From: Bacteroidota bacterium
GTDB taxonomy: Bacteria > Bacteroidota > Bacteroidia > Chitinophagales > Chitinophagaceae
Reading direction: 5' to 3'
Length of the DNA stretch: 64,000 bases
Assembly: GCA_018266775.1 (NCBI GenBank)
Contig: JAFDZS010000004.1
Span: 1 to 64,000, forward strand
A model generated the notes under the pieces. The model searched no databases. It was not told where the DNA came from and worked only from the letters and a program-made list of their open reading frames with translations. The position numbers and the translations under genes are program-made. Of the stretch, positions 43,646-53,342 are shown piece after piece (within the stretch, counting starts at the first letter, position 1; each line of letters opens with the position of its first letter).

Positions 43646-44059
43646 ATGGCAAAGGCACAGGGCGGTAAAGCCCAAGGCGCAAAGGCAGCAACTAAAAAAA
43701 GAGTAGTAAAAGTAGACAGCTACGGAGATGCTCATATCGTTGCCAGTTTCAACAACATTATCATCAGTTTAACCAACAAGCAGGGCCAGGTAATTTCATG
43801 GTCAAGTGCTGGTAAAATGGGTTTCAGGGGAAGTAAGAAAAATACTCCTTATGCGGCTCAAATGGCCGGTGCAGATGCAGCAAAAACCGCTGCTGATGCT
43901 GGTTTAAAAAGGGTTGACGTTTTTGTAAAAGGACCAGGAAGCGGCCGTGAAAGCGCCATCCGTTCATTAACACAAAACGGTATAGAAGTAGCCATGATCA
44001 AAGACGTTACGCCTTTACCACACAATGGTTGCCGCCCTCCCAAAAAGAGAAGAGTTTAA
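43646..44059 (+). CDS. rpsK: 30S ribosomal protein S11
   Basis: A 137-residue protein starting at ATG 43646; the open frame runs a further 55 codons upstream through the structured spacer, which is not part of the protein. Typical blocks are [40 protein letters not shown] and [20 protein letters not shown], ending [12 protein letters not shown]. It binds 16S rRNA in the platform. Confidence 0.97.
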   Translation: MAKAQGGKAQGAKAATKKRVVKVDSYGDAHIVASFNNIIISLTNKQGQVISWSSAGKMGFRGSKKNTPYAAQMAGADAAKTAADAGLKRVDVFVKGPGSGRESAIRSLTQNGIEVAMIKDVTPLPHNGCRPPKKRRV

Positions 44060-44081
44060 GACAATTTAGGACTTGGCATGT

Positions 44082-44186
44082 ATGATTTCTGATTTCCTTC
44101 AACCCAGAAGTAATATTCAAAAGTTGAAGGGAGTTCAAACAAAAGAAATCATAAAATCCAAAATCATAAATCAGAAATATTTTTTT
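44082..44186 (+). promoter_or_regulatory. Inverted heptamer array with alternative pairings between rpsK and rpsD
   Basis: ATTTCTGATTT (44085-44095) pairs with AAATCAGAAAT (44168-44178), followed by a T run to 44186. CCTTCAAC (44096-44103) pairs with GTTGAAGG (44123-44130). ATGATTTC (44082-44089) can alternatively pair with GAAATCAT (44145-44152). The right side keeps a 7-nt register (GAAATCA, TAAAATC, CAAAATC, ATAAATC, AGAAATA). It may be a repeat, an S4-responsive leader for rpsD, or a repeat used as one. Confidence 0.5.
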
Positions 44187-44259
44187 AACTGGGTGCATTA
44201 TTCATTTTAAAAGGTCTTTATAATGATGCACCGACACTAAAAGACCAAACAATACATTT

Positions 44260-44865
44260 ATGGCACGTTATACAGGCCCCAAAACAAAAATCTCCAGAAT
44301 TTTTGGTGAACCGATTACCGGCAATGGCAAATGGTTAACTAAAAACAGCAATCCTCCCGGTCAGCACGGTGCAACCCGCAAACGCAAAACTTTAGGTGAA
44401 TATGCCTTACAGTTGAGGGAAAAACAAAAAGCGAAATACACTTATGGTTTGCTGGAAAAACAATTCCGCAAAACATTTGATGAAGCTGCCCGCCGTAAAG
44501 GTGTAACCGGTGAAAACCTGATTAAATTATTAGAAGCACGTTTGGACAATACTGTATTCCGTATGGGTATTGCACCAAGCCGCCAGGCTGCCCGCCAGAT
44601 GGTTTCTCACAAACACATTACAGTAAACGGTGAAATTGTAAATATTCCTTCTTACAGCTGCAAACCAGGTGATATTATCAGCCTGAAAGAAAAAAGTGCT
44701 GCCAACACAGCTATCAGCAGCAATGTAAAAGGTAAAAATCCCAAATTCAACTGGTTAGACTGGAGCGAAGCAGAAGTGAAAGGTACTTTCATTGCTTATC
44801 CTGAAAGAGAAAGCGTTCCTGAAAACATCAAGGAACAACTGATTGTGGAATTGTATTCTAAATAA
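44260..44865 (+). CDS. rpsD: 30S ribosomal protein S4
   Basis: A 201-residue protein: [20 protein letters not shown] at the N-terminus, [20 protein letters not shown] and the S4 RNA-binding domain ([20 protein letters not shown], then [20 protein letters not shown]). No zinc-binding Cys cluster. S4 starts 30S assembly and represses its own operon in other bacteria, which makes the 200-bp structured spacer before it of interest. Confidence 0.97.
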   Translation: MARYTGPKTKISRIFGEPITGNGKWLTKNSNPPGQHGATRKRKTLGEYALQLREKQKAKYTYGLLEKQFRKTFDEAARRKGVTGENLIKLLEARLDNTVFRMGIAPSRQAARQMVSHKHITVNGEIVNIPSYSCKPGDIISLKEKSAANTAISSNVKGKNPKFNWLDWSEAEVKGTFIAYPERESVPENIKEQLIVELYSK

Positions 44866-44873
44866 GGATAAGG

Positions 44874-44889
44874 ATGCGCTGAGGCGCAT
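44874..44889. repeat. Short hairpin between rpsD and rpoA
   Basis: ATGCGC (44874-44879) pairs with GCGCAT (44884-44889). It resembles the P2 hairpin of the triple-hairpin element (ATGCG...CGCAT), but the loop differs and the other two hairpins are absent. Confidence 0.35.
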
Positions 44890-44929
44890 GCTGCAAAACA
44901 AATTCTAATTACAAATTAATCATTCAAAT

Positions 44930-45925
44930 ATGGGTATATTAAATTTCGTTAAACCAGACAAGATCGTTCTTCAGAAAGCTACCGAATTTGAAGCCAATTT
45001 CGAATTCCGTCCGCTTGAACCAGGTTACGGTGTTACCATTGGTAACGCATTACGCAGGGTGTTGCTGAACTCCCTCGAAGGATATGCCATCATCGGTATC
45101 AACATCTCCGGTGCAGATCATGAATTTGCCACTATAAAAGGTGTTACAGAAGATGTAACTGAAATCATCCTTAACCTGAAACAAGTTCGTATTAAAAGGA
45201 AGGTTGAACAGGATATTAATGTTGAGAAAGTTACCCTTTCAATAAAAAATAAATCAGAATTCACAGCCAGTATGATTGGTGAGGCTTCACCTTCATTTGA
45301 GGTAATGAATCCTGAATTGCTGATCTGCACCATGGACGCCAGCGCAAAACTGGATATTGAAATTACCATTGGTAAAGGCCGTGGTTATGTGCCTGCAGAA
45401 GATCACAAAGAAAAAAGTTCACACTTTGGATATATTCCTGTAGATGCTATTTACACTCCCATCAAGAATGTAAAATACACTATTGAAAACACCCGTGTGG
45501 AACAAAGGACTGACTTTGAAAAACTGATCATGGAAGTGGTAACAGATGGTACCATTCACCCTGAAGAAGCGGTAAAACAAGCCAGCCGGATCCTGATTCA
45601 GCACCTGATGATCATCACTGACGAGAACATCACTTTCGATACTAAAGAAGATAAGAAAGAAGACCTGGTGGATGAGCAAACACTGCAATTACGCAAGATG
45701 CTGAAAACACCACTGGAAGACCTCGATCTTTCTGTACGTGCCTTCAACTGCCTGAAAGCAGCGAAGATCAACTCTTTGAGCGAACTGGTTCAGTACGAAC
45801 AGGAAGACCTGATGAAATTCCGCAACTTCGGTCAAAAGTCACTCAGCGAAATTGAACAGGTATTACATGAAAGAGGATTGAGCTTTGGAATGGACCTGAG
45901 CAAGCTGAAATTAGATGATGAATAA
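44930..45925 (+). CDS. rpoA: DNA-directed RNA polymerase alpha subunit
   Basis: A 331-residue protein. The N-terminal dimerisation domain is marked by LEPGYGVTIGNALRRVLLNS and the C-terminal DNA/activator-binding domain (about 255-325) by LDLSVRAFNCLKAAKINSLS, then FRNFGQKSLSEIEQVLHERG. Full length. It sits between rpsD and rplQ as usual. Confidence 0.97.
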   Translation: MGILNFVKPDKIVLQKATEFEANFEFRPLEPGYGVTIGNALRRVLLNSLEGYAIIGINISGADHEFATIKGVTEDVTEIILNLKQVRIKRKVEQDINVEKVTLSIKNKSEFTASMIGEASPSFEVMNPELLICTMDASAKLDIEITIGKGRGYVPAEDHKEKSSHFGYIPVDAIYTPIKNVKYTIENTRVEQRTDFEKLIMEVVTDGTIHPEEAVKQASRILIQHLMIITDENITFDTKEDKKEDLVDEQTLQLRKMLKTPLEDLDLSVRAFNCLKAAKINSLSELVQYEQEDLMKFRNFGQKSLSEIEQVLHERGLSFGMDLSKLKLDDE

Positions 45926-45938
45926 TGAATTAATTACA

Positions 45939-45988
45939 GTCAACAGACGACAGACCAGGCGGTTAGTTGTCTGTTGACCGTTGTCTTT
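45939..45988 (+). repeat. Inverted heptamer array between rpoA and rplQ
   Basis: GTCAACAGACGAC (45939-45951) pairs with GTTGTCTGTTGAC (45966-45978), with one G-T wobble. Both sides read in 7-nt words (GTCAACA, GACGACA; TTGTCTG, TTGACCG). Confidence 0.55.
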
Positions 45989-46054
45989 AAAAATATTACA
46001 AACAAGTAGGTTATAAATCCTGACACGGTATAACCGAATTTAAAACACACAGTC

Positions 46055-46570
46055 ATGCGTCACGGAGACAAAAACAACAATCTCGGCAGAACAGCTTCTC
46101 ACAGGAAAGCCCTGCTGATGAACTTAGGTTGCCAGCTGATCACCAACAAAAGGATCACTACCACACTGGCCAAAGCAAAAGCTTTACGTACTTTCATCGA
46201 ACCATTGATCACCAAAACTAAAAACACCGCAAGTAAGGAAGCCATCATGCACAATCACCGCGTGGTATACAGCTACCTGAATGATAAAGCCGCAGTAAAA
46301 GAATTGTTTACTGTAGTTGCACCAAAAGTTGCTGGCCGCCCCGGTGGTTATACCAGGATCATTAAATTAGGCGCCAGGTTAGGTGATAATGCTGAATTGG
46401 CAATGATCGAATTAGTTGACTTTAACGAGATCTACGGTAAAGGTGTTAAAGCTGCTGCTGAACCTGCTGCTAAGAAGACACGCCGTTCTTCTGGTGGTAA
46501 AAAGAAAGCTGCAGAGGCTGCAACAGAAGCTGAAGCTGCTGAAACTCCATCAACCGAAGAAAAAGCATAA
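46055..46570 (+). CDS. rplQ: 50S ribosomal protein L17
   Basis: A 171-residue protein. The conserved core is [40 protein letters not shown] and [20 protein letters not shown]. After about residue 125 there is an Ala/Glu/Lys-rich tail ([20 protein letters not shown]) that is usual in Bacteroidota L17 and absent from E. coli. It closes the alpha operon and is followed by a strong terminator. Confidence 0.96.
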   Translation: MRHGDKNNNLGRTASHRKALLMNLGCQLITNKRITTTLAKAKALRTFIEPLITKTKNTASKEAIMHNHRVVYSYLNDKAAVKELFTVVAPKVAGRPGGYTRIIKLGARLGDNAELAMIELVDFNEIYGKGVKAAAEPAAKKTRRSSGGKKKAAEAATEAEAAETPSTEEKA

Positions 46571-46592
46571 GATTGAAATCAATGTTTTATAT

Positions 46593-46623
46593 AAAGCCCT
46601 GAAATTTTTTCGGGGCTTTTTTA
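46593..46623 (+). terminator. Terminator of the ribosomal alpha operon
   Basis: AAAGCCC (46593-46599) pairs with GGGCTTT (46613-46619), with further pairing of GAAA and TTTC in the loop and a T run to 46623. Confidence 0.85.
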
Positions 46624-46626
46624 TAT

Positions 46627-46732
46627 GTACCTGCATGCTCCGGCATGCAGCAAAATTTGTATAATGTTACAGCATTATGTACTGGTCAGAGACCAGTAAC
46701 CAAATCGTCCCCGTCGGAGACGAGGACGATTT
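46627..46732. repeat. Single diverged copy of the triple-hairpin element
   Basis: It begins GTACC. P1 is CTGCATGC/GCATGCAG with loop TCCG (46631-46650). P2 is ACTGGTC-AGA-GACCAGT (46681-46697). P3 is ATCGTCC/GGACGAT around GTC-GGA-GAC (46704-46730). An extra hairpin ATAATG/CATTAT (about 46661-46678) lies between P1 and P2. Loops equal those at 19453-19713, while the P1 and P2 stems and part of P3 are different but still paired. It lies between the rplQ terminator and carA. Confidence 0.75.
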
Positions 46733-46813
46733 TAGCACCTGTGGCAAAATGTGAAAAATTTTATTTGCTGAAAATCATATCGAATTAGTTTCTTTGCAAA
46801 ATCTTTAAAATAA

Positions 46814-47920
46814 ATGGCTACAACTTCCCCTTATTCTGCAGTTTTAGTTTTAGAAGACGGTACTGTTTTTTACGGAAATGCCTTTGGAAAAAAAGGGATC
46901 ACTTCCGGAGAAATTTGTTTTAATACTGGTATGACCGGTTACCAGGAAGTATTTACAGACCCCAGTTATTACGGGCAGGTATTAATCATGAATACGGTGC
47001 ACATTGGTAATTATGGTACAAAGGCCGGCGATGTGGAAAGTGACAGTGTGAAAGTTAAAGGAGTTATTGGCCGCAACCTGGAAGAAAAGTACAGCCGCTT
47101 TATGGCAGATATTTCTTTGCAGGAATATTTTGACGCACAAAACGTAGTGGCTATTGATGGTATTGATACCCGTGCATTGGTTGCCCATATTCGCCAGCAG
47201 GGTGCCATGAATTGTATCATATCTTCCGGTGAACTAAACGTTGATGTATTAAAAGCAGAACTCAAAAAAGTACCTTCAATGGATGGCCTGGAACTGGCTT
47301 CTGTTGTAAGTACCAATGAAGCCTATACTTTAGGGGATGAAAGCAGCAGCATCAGGGTTGCGGTACTGGATTTTGGCATTAAAAGAAATATATTAAACTG
47401 CATGGTGGAAAGAGGAGCTTTTGTAAAAGTGTTCCCGGCTAAAACCAGTTTTGAAACATTGGAAGCATTTCAACCCGCAGGATACTTCATCAGTAATGGC
47501 CCCGGCGATCCGGCTCCAATGGATTATGCCATCGTAACGGTAAAACAAATCCTGGCCTCCAATAAACCGCTATTCGGCATTTGCCTTGGGCATCAGTTGC
47601 TGGCTTTAGCAAATGATATTCCTACATTTAAAATGCACCACGGGCACCGTGGATTGAATCACCCCGTAAAAAATATTATTACCGGCAGAAGTGAGATCAC
47701 CACACAAAATCATGGTTTTGGCGTAGACCCCAAAGCAGTGAAAGCAAATACTAATGTTGAGATCACACATGTTAACCTGAATGATGATAGCATTGAAGGC
47801 ATCCGGCTGAAAAATAAACCGGCATTTTCCGTACAATATCACCCGGAAGCAACACCCGGGCCGCACGACAGCCGCTATCTCTTTGATGATTTTATCAACC
47901 TGATACAATCTGCCAACTAA
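46814..47920 (+). CDS. carA: Carbamoyl-phosphate synthase, small (glutaminase) subunit
   Basis: A 368-residue protein. The N-terminal domain has ALVLEDGT-type start (SAVLVLEDGTVFYGNAFGKK) and GEICFNTGMTGYQEVFTDPS. The class I glutaminase domain has the nucleophile in LFGICLGHQLLALA and the His/Glu of SVQYHPEATPGPHDS. It supplies ammonia to CarB for pyrimidine and arginine synthesis; carB is not in the window. A terminator follows within 40 bp, so carA is transcribed alone. Confidence 0.95.
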   Translation: MATTSPYSAVLVLEDGTVFYGNAFGKKGITSGEICFNTGMTGYQEVFTDPSYYGQVLIMNTVHIGNYGTKAGDVESDSVKVKGVIGRNLEEKYSRFMADISLQEYFDAQNVVAIDGIDTRALVAHIRQQGAMNCIISSGELNVDVLKAELKKVPSMDGLELASVVSTNEAYTLGDESSSIRVAVLDFGIKRNILNCMVERGAFVKVFPAKTSFETLEAFQPAGYFISNGPGDPAPMDYAIVTVKQILASNKPLFGICLGHQLLALANDIPTFKMHHGHRGLNHPVKNIITGRSEITTQNHGFGVDPKAVKANTNVEITHVNLNDDSIEGIRLKNKPAFSVQYHPEATPGPHDSRYLFDDFINLIQSAN

Positions 47921-47928
47921 ATATTTAC

Positions 47929-47956
47929 AAACAGGTGCTTCGTCACCTGTTTTTTA
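47929..47956 (+). terminator. Rho-independent terminator after carA
   Basis: AAACAGGTG (47929-47937) pairs with CACCTGTTT (47944-47952), loop CTTCGT, T run to 47956. Confidence 0.85.
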
Positions 47957-47994
47957 TTTGATGCGGTATCAGAATAAATACAGAAATTAGCATT

Positions 47995-48414
47995 ATGAAG
48001 ATTGCTATCATCAACGGACCAAACTTAAACCTGCTGGGTACACGTGAAGTGAGTGTATACGGCAGGCAGAATTTTGAAACTTATCTTACACAATTGAAAG
48101 CAAAATATCCTGAGATCAGCATCAGTTATTTTCAAAGTAATATTGAAGGGGAATTAATTGATGCGATACAGAAAAATGGCTTTGATTGTGCCGGCATTAT
48201 TTTCAATCCCGGTGGTTACACGCATACGTCTGTTGCTATTGGCGATGCTATTGCAGCAGTTACTGCACCAGTGGTGGAAGTACACATCTCCAATATTTTT
48301 TCAAGGGAAGAATTCAGGAAAATATCACACGTATCTGCAAAAGCAAAAGGCGTAATCAGTGGTTTGGGGCTGAAAGGTTATGAACTGGCTTTATTATCGC
48401 TTATTGAAAAATAA
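47995..48414 (+). CDS. aroQ: 3-dehydroquinate dehydratase, type II
   Basis: A 139-residue dodecameric enzyme of the shikimate pathway, converting 3-dehydroquinate to 3-dehydroshikimate. Marks are IINGPNLNLLGTREVSVYGR (with the catalytic loop Arg and Tyr), FQSNIEGELIDAIQ, GIIFNPGGYTHTSVAIGDAI and VVEVHISNIFSREEFRK (with the catalytic His). Full length. Convergent with the PPIase gene, 6 bp apart. Confidence 0.95.
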   Translation: MKIAIINGPNLNLLGTREVSVYGRQNFETYLTQLKAKYPEISISYFQSNIEGELIDAIQKNGFDCAGIIFNPGGYTHTSVAIGDAIAAVTAPVVEVHISNIFSREEFRKISHVSAKAKGVISGLGLKGYELALLSLIEK

Positions 48415-48420
48415 ACTCCA

Positions 48421-49050
48421 CTACAATATTACCCGGAGAAAGAGTACATAGCCGGTATCTTTTTTAGGATTATCGGCAACCCTGATAACATGCAATCCTG
48501 CTTTTGTCCACACCGTAAATAATTCACCTTTACGATGCGCTGCAATGGCATCATCCAATTGGGGCAACATAACACCCCGTACAAACCAACCTAAATCACC
48601 GCCTTTATGAGCCGTCATGTAATCGGCACTGTAAGTACTGGCCATTGACGCAAAACTGGCTTTGCCTGTTTTTATTTTATTTACAATAGAATCTGCCAGT
48701 GAAGCTGCATACCGCGGGGTATAAGTAGACGTGTCCAGCAGAATATGATTGACATGATAAAATGTATTCGGTGCTTTATACAGTATTTTGATCAAAATAT
48801 TCTCCCCTTTAAATGGCCCGTAAGTTTTACCCACTTTACCATAATATGCAAGGCTGTCGGCTTTGCCCAGGAAAGTACCGGTGGTTACCACAGCTATTGT
48901 ATCAATATAAAATTTCTTTTTCAAAACAAATTTTACAAAACCAACAGGGTTACTGGTGGTATCCAGTACCTTTTTTATTTGAGCAATGGTTTGTGCTTGT
49001 GCAACAGGTACGGCAGACAGTAAAAGAAGAATAACTAATAATCTTTTCAC
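48421..49050 (-). CDS. Periplasmic PpiC-type peptidyl-prolyl isomerase
   Basis: A 209-residue protein with signal peptide (LLVILLLLSAVPVAQAQ). Residues about 95-200 form a parvulin rotamase domain: HVNHILLDTSTYTPRYAASL, then TYSADYMTAHKGGDLGWFVR and FTVWTKAGLHVIRVAD, with the conserved GGDLGWF. It should help fold exported proteins. The N-terminal part is short compared with SurA and has no recognisable chaperone module. Confidence 0.85.
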   Translation of the reverse strand: MKRLLVILLLLSAVPVAQAQTIAQIKKVLDTTSNPVGFVKFVLKKKFYIDTIAVVTTGTFLGKADSLAYYGKVGKTYGPFKGENILIKILYKAPNTFYHVNHILLDTSTYTPRYAASLADSIVNKIKTGKASFASMASTYSADYMTAHKGGDLGWFVRGVMLPQLDDAIAAHRKGELFTVWTKAGLHVIRVADNPKKDTGYVLFLRVIL

Positions 49051-49132
49051 GGTGGTAATTTGCAGTAAAGATAAGGAAAGCAGGCAGAGTTTAGTGCAGG
49101 CAAACGTTACTGCTTCCCGATGAAGTTTGAAT

Positions 49133-51247
49133 TTATTTTATTTTTCTTACAATTGATTTCACCTGTTTCTTCATTGCATCCAGTTCACCCAATTGCTGCT
49201 GAATAAAACTGTTGTCTTCAAGTCTTCCAACAACGGTATTCATTTCATTAGCATTATCGTACACCATTTTCTTGAAAGGGTTGCTGTAATCTTTTGCCCT
49301 GGATTCAAAGATGCCTTTACTCATCCATTCCTTGGTATCGATGGCTTGCTGTAATAACGTTTTGAAAAGTGCAGGCGTAAATTGTTTGGAAGTGATAGTT
49401 AATATTTCAAGCAATGAGGTGTAAGCATGATGCAGTTTTTCAGTTTCATAAGCCAACCCATGCTGCCTGTAAAAATCATGTACATCATCCCAGCTTTTAA
49501 TTTTTCCAGACTTTACATTTCTTTTAAAAAGGTCGATGTCGGTTTTTTGAATGAGCTGCCCACCAACATTCAGCCATTCACTGCGCTGGATTTTTGCTGA
49601 TAATGTTTTTTTGAACGCATCGAAACCGGCAAATTTATTTTTTTGAAAATGTTTCAGCAAAACAGTGGTGCCGTAGTATTGTACCAGTTCTTTATAGATA
49701 TGCAGCGCCTGTGGTATTTTTGAAATTACTGTTTTTCTGTGCGTGTGTTCAAAACCGGTAGTGGTAGCATTGCCTTCTTCATCAGGCTGCAGTGCCGATA
49801 GAATTTTTATGGCATCGAATATTTCATTGATCGTGTCCGGCGCCAGGTAATCATATTCAATATGCTGGATTTTTTCAGTACGCATATCCCTGTCCACATA
49901 TTTTTGAGAGTTGCGTGCCAGTGCATACATGTTATACATAAACCAGTACGCAGGCATAACATGAAGTTCATCTTTCGACACATCATTACTGATTAAACTG
50001 AACGGGATGGGTATATTTAACTCCGCAGGAAAATCTCCTTTCGCCAAAATAGTAAAGCTGGCAAATTTTGAATTGTGCTTTAAGCTTACGCAGAGGCCGG
50101 GCCAGAAACCGCGCCCTGCAACAATTTCACCATCTGCTGCACGGCTGTTATGATTGCTGCCAATAGTGGCGCCAGCGGCCATATTACTTTGCCCCATCAC
50201 CACGGCAGCACATAAAAATGAATTGTTATGATGCTGTTCATGCGCCGGAAAGATGAGTGAATTCAGCACCTCGCAACAGGAAATAGTGGAGTTGTTGCCT
50301 AAATATGAGTTGATCAAACGGGCGCCATATTTTAACTGCGAATGTGAGGCCATTACAAAACGTACTGCTTTGGAACCATAGAAGATGCGGCATCCATAGC
50401 CCACAATGCCGTTTACAATTTCGCAGCCTTCGCCAATTTGTGAAGTGCGGTTGGCATCGCTGTTAACAGTAAGGTTTTTTAACTTGTTAGCACCTTTTAA
50501 ATAAGCATCTGTTCCTACCAAAACATCTTTAATGATCTTGCAGTTTTTGATCACAGTACGGTCGCCAATCTTTCCGTAATAACCATGTTGTTTATCGAAA
50601 CTGTTTTCAGTAAAAGTTTTAAATTTTTCCAGTAACGCTGCATCATCGCGGTATTTGCTCCAGAGCCAGGCATCGCCGGCCAGCATACTGTCAAAAGGCA
50701 ATACACTTCTGCCTCCATTCTCGTTACATATTTCCAGCCATACACGAATGCTTTCTTTTTCTCCTTCTTTTAAAATACCGTTACCAAATTTTGCCTTATC
50801 GGTGGTGGCCAGTTCATTTACGTTTGCAATCATTACTTCGTTGCCAATAATATAGTGGCTGAGATAATCCACATTTTCCACGCACACATTATCACCAAAA
50901 TCGCAACTGATGATGGTGCTGCTGTACAAACCTACCGCCATTCTCAGGTTATGAAATTCCAGGTAATACGATTCTAACTTACCAATGCGGATCAATCCAA
51001 AGAACTTGCAGTTCTTCACCAGTTCAGCATTGAAAGAAGAAGATACCAAAATATTATTCCAGTCGTCAGATGTATTCCTGTTCCGCACCAGTATTTCAAT
51101 TTCCTGTGCATTCAGTTTCCTGTATGTAATGCCATTATGATTTTGCTGGTTCCGCAGATGGTATTCATCTTTTCCTTTGGGAATATACTGGTGCTCTACA
51201 AAATTGTAGCCCAGGTTACTTACGGGATGTTTCTTAATGATATTCAT
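49133..51247 (-). CDS. DUF4954 family protein with a left-handed beta-helix-like core
   Basis: A 704-residue protein without signal peptide. The N-terminal segment (YRKLNAQEIEILVRNRNTSD, then NCKFFGLIRIGKLE) and the central hexapeptide-like region (RTVIKNCKIIKDVLVGTDAY, then IVNGIVGYGCRIFYGSKAVR and SYLGNNSTISCCEVLNSLIF) match DUF4954 proteins of Bacteroidota, which look like nucleotidyl- or acyltransferase beta-helices. The C-terminal 200 residues are helical. Its role is unknown. Position next to glmS would fit amino-sugar or cell-wall metabolism, but that is only context. Confidence 0.8.
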   Translation of the reverse strand: MNIIKKHPVSNLGYNFVEHQYIPKGKDEYHLRNQQNHNGITYRKLNAQEIEILVRNRNTSDDWNNILVSSSFNAELVKNCKFFGLIRIGKLESYYLEFHNLRMAVGLYSSTIISCDFGDNVCVENVDYLSHYIIGNEVMIANVNELATTDKAKFGNGILKEGEKESIRVWLEICNENGGRSVLPFDSMLAGDAWLWSKYRDDAALLEKFKTFTENSFDKQHGYYGKIGDRTVIKNCKIIKDVLVGTDAYLKGANKLKNLTVNSDANRTSQIGEGCEIVNGIVGYGCRIFYGSKAVRFVMASHSQLKYGARLINSYLGNNSTISCCEVLNSLIFPAHEQHHNNSFLCAAVVMGQSNMAAGATIGSNHNSRAADGEIVAGRGFWPGLCVSLKHNSKFASFTILAKGDFPAELNIPIPFSLISNDVSKDELHVMPAYWFMYNMYALARNSQKYVDRDMRTEKIQHIEYDYLAPDTINEIFDAIKILSALQPDEEGNATTTGFEHTHRKTVISKIPQALHIYKELVQYYGTTVLLKHFQKNKFAGFDAFKKTLSAKIQRSEWLNVGGQLIQKTDIDLFKRNVKSGKIKSWDDVHDFYRQHGLAYETEKLHHAYTSLLEILTITSKQFTPALFKTLLQQAIDTKEWMSKGIFESRAKDYSNPFKKMVYDNANEMNTVVGRLEDNSFIQQQLGELDAMKKQVKSIVRKIK

Positions 51248-51319
51248 ATTGTTCCCTGGAAGCAGGGCCCGTTTGTTTGTTTATGATGCAGTTTCAAAAA
51301 TCGGCTTTGTATTGAAATC

Positions 51320-53155
51320 TTATTCCACGGTTACACTTTTTGCAAGGTTTCTTGGTTTATCAACGTCCAGTCCTTTCGCTATACCAACATAATAACTGAG
51401 TAATTGCAGAGGAATGGTACTGAGCATGGGAGCAACCAATTCATCTGCTGCAGGCACATACAATACATCATCTGCCATAGTGGGAATGATTTCATCTCCT
51501 TCTGTGATCACTGCTATAACTTTCCCTTTGCGGGCTTTAATTTCCTGCATATTGCTTACGATCTTTTCATGATAACTGTCTTTAGTGGCAACAAATACTA
51601 CGGGCAGTTTTTCATCCACCAGTGCAATGGGCCCATGTTTCATTTCTGCGGCGGGATATCCTTCTGCATGGATGTATGAAATCTCTTTCAGTTTTAAAGC
51701 ACCTTCTAATGCAATGGGGAAATTATAGCCACGGCCAAGGAACAATGCGTCGCCGGCAGTTTTATATTTTTCTGCAACAGCCTTTACCTGTTCAGCAGAT
51801 TTTAAAATCGCTTCCACCTTTTCGGGTACAGCTTCCAGTTCAAGCAACAGTTGTTTGTATTTATCGTCAGCAATAGTTCCTTTTTCTTTGGCAATCTTTA
51901 ATGCCATCATCATAATAACTGCCAGCTGGCCTGTAAATGCTTTAGTGGATGCTACGCCAATTTCCGGTCCGGCGTGGGTGTAAGCACCACCATCGCTAAT
52001 GCGTGCAATAGATGAACCCACCACATTTACAATACCAAAAATGATGGCACCGTTTTGTTTGGCCCGTTCAATGGCCACTAATGTATCTGCGGTTTCGCCA
52101 CTCTGGCTGATGGCAATGATGATGTCTCCCTTATTTACAATAGGATTGCGGTAACGGAACTCACTGGCATATTCCACCTCAACCGGAATGCGGCATAATT
52201 CTTCAATCACATATTCAGCCAATAGCCCTGCATGCCAGCTGGTGCCGCAGGCAATGATGATGATGCGTTGCGCATTTTTGAAATGCTCAATATTATTCAT
52301 TACACCGCTCATAGTGATAGTTCCGGCAGCAGCGTCTAACCTGCCGCGTAAGCAGTCGTGAATAGTGGAAGGTTGCTCAAAAATTTCTTTCAGCATGAAA
52401 TGGTCGTAACCGCCTTTTTCAATAGCTGCCAGCTCAAGGTCAAGCTTGGTTACAAAAGGAGTGATTTTTTCATTACCCAGGTTTTTCAAGATGAGTTCAT
52501 CGGGCTTTACAATAGCAAGTTCATAGTCGTTCACATACACCACTTCTTTGGTGTATTCCAGCATGGGGCTGGCATCGCTGCCCAGGAAATGTTCGCCTTT
52601 GCCCACACCTATCACCAGCGGACTTCCTTTTCTTGCCGCAATGATGGTTTGCGGATCATCCTGGTCAATCAATAAAATACAGTACGCACCGGTGATCCTT
52701 TTCAGTGCAATACGTACGGCTTCTTCCAGCCCGCATTCATTATTGGTTTTTATATCTTCAATAAAGTTCAGCAGTACTTCAGTGTCGGTATCACTGGTAA
52801 AGGAATAACCTTTGTTGAGTAAGTCTTTTTTAATTTGAGCATAGTTCTCAATAATGCCATTGTGTATCATAGCGAGTTTGCCACTGGCGCTGTAATGCGG
52901 GTGAGCATTACGGTCGCTGGGTTCACCATGCGTAGCCCATCGGGTATGGCCGATGCCAATATTGGAATGCAGGTCTTTTCCAATTACACTTTCCTCAAGG
53001 TCGGCCACACGGCCTTTCTTTTTATATACTTTTAAGCCGCCGTTTAGCAGCGCAACGCCGGTACTGTCATAGCCGCGATATTCCAGGCGTTTCAATCCTG
53101 TAATAATAATGGGATAAGCCTCACGGGGACCGGTATAACCAACAATTCCGCACAT
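51320..53155 (-). CDS. glmS: Glutamine--fructose-6-phosphate aminotransferase (isomerizing)
   Basis: A 611-residue protein making glucosamine 6-phosphate, the entry step to peptidoglycan and LPS amino sugars. Cys2 after Met is the glutaminase nucleophile (MCGIVGYTGPREAYPIIITG), followed by RWATHGEPSDRNAHPH. The two SIS domains include IIIACGTSWHAGLLAEYVIE, ISQSGETADTLVAIERAKQN and RGYNFPIALEGALKLKEISY, ending NLAKSVTVE. Full length. No glmS ribozyme is seen upstream. Confidence 0.97.
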   Translation of the reverse strand: MCGIVGYTGPREAYPIIITGLKRLEYRGYDSTGVALLNGGLKVYKKKGRVADLEESVIGKDLHSNIGIGHTRWATHGEPSDRNAHPHYSASGKLAMIHNGIIENYAQIKKDLLNKGYSFTSDTDTEVLLNFIEDIKTNNECGLEEAVRIALKRITGAYCILLIDQDDPQTIIAARKGSPLVIGVGKGEHFLGSDASPMLEYTKEVVYVNDYELAIVKPDELILKNLGNEKITPFVTKLDLELAAIEKGGYDHFMLKEIFEQPSTIHDCLRGRLDAAAGTITMSGVMNNIEHFKNAQRIIIIACGTSWHAGLLAEYVIEELCRIPVEVEYASEFRYRNPIVNKGDIIIAISQSGETADTLVAIERAKQNGAIIFGIVNVVGSSIARISDGGAYTHAGPEIGVASTKAFTGQLAVIMMMALKIAKEKGTIADDKYKQLLLELEAVPEKVEAILKSAEQVKAVAEKYKTAGDALFLGRGYNFPIALEGALKLKEISYIHAEGYPAAEMKHGPIALVDEKLPVVFVATKDSYHEKIVSNMQEIKARKGKVIAVITEGDEIIPTMADDVLYVPAADELVAPMLSTIPLQLLSYYVGIAKGLDVDKPRNLAKSVTVE

Positions 53156-53342
53156 AAATTTTTATTTTGCCCCGCTGTAATTTTGCTTGCCACGGGGTTG
53201 ATTAAGATGAAATGAATGGCTGCCAGCTTAATGGTATGCCGGCATTTTATTATCATGCAAAATAACAAATTTGTGTCATTAACTGCGCCGTACCAAACCG
53301 TAAGTGGGTTATTTGCAGTAAATTAGTTGTTAATCATTCAGT

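Noticed and set aside
53156-53342. glmS ribozyme upstream of glmS
   Set aside because: No matching core was seen and the ribozyme is typical of Firmicutes.
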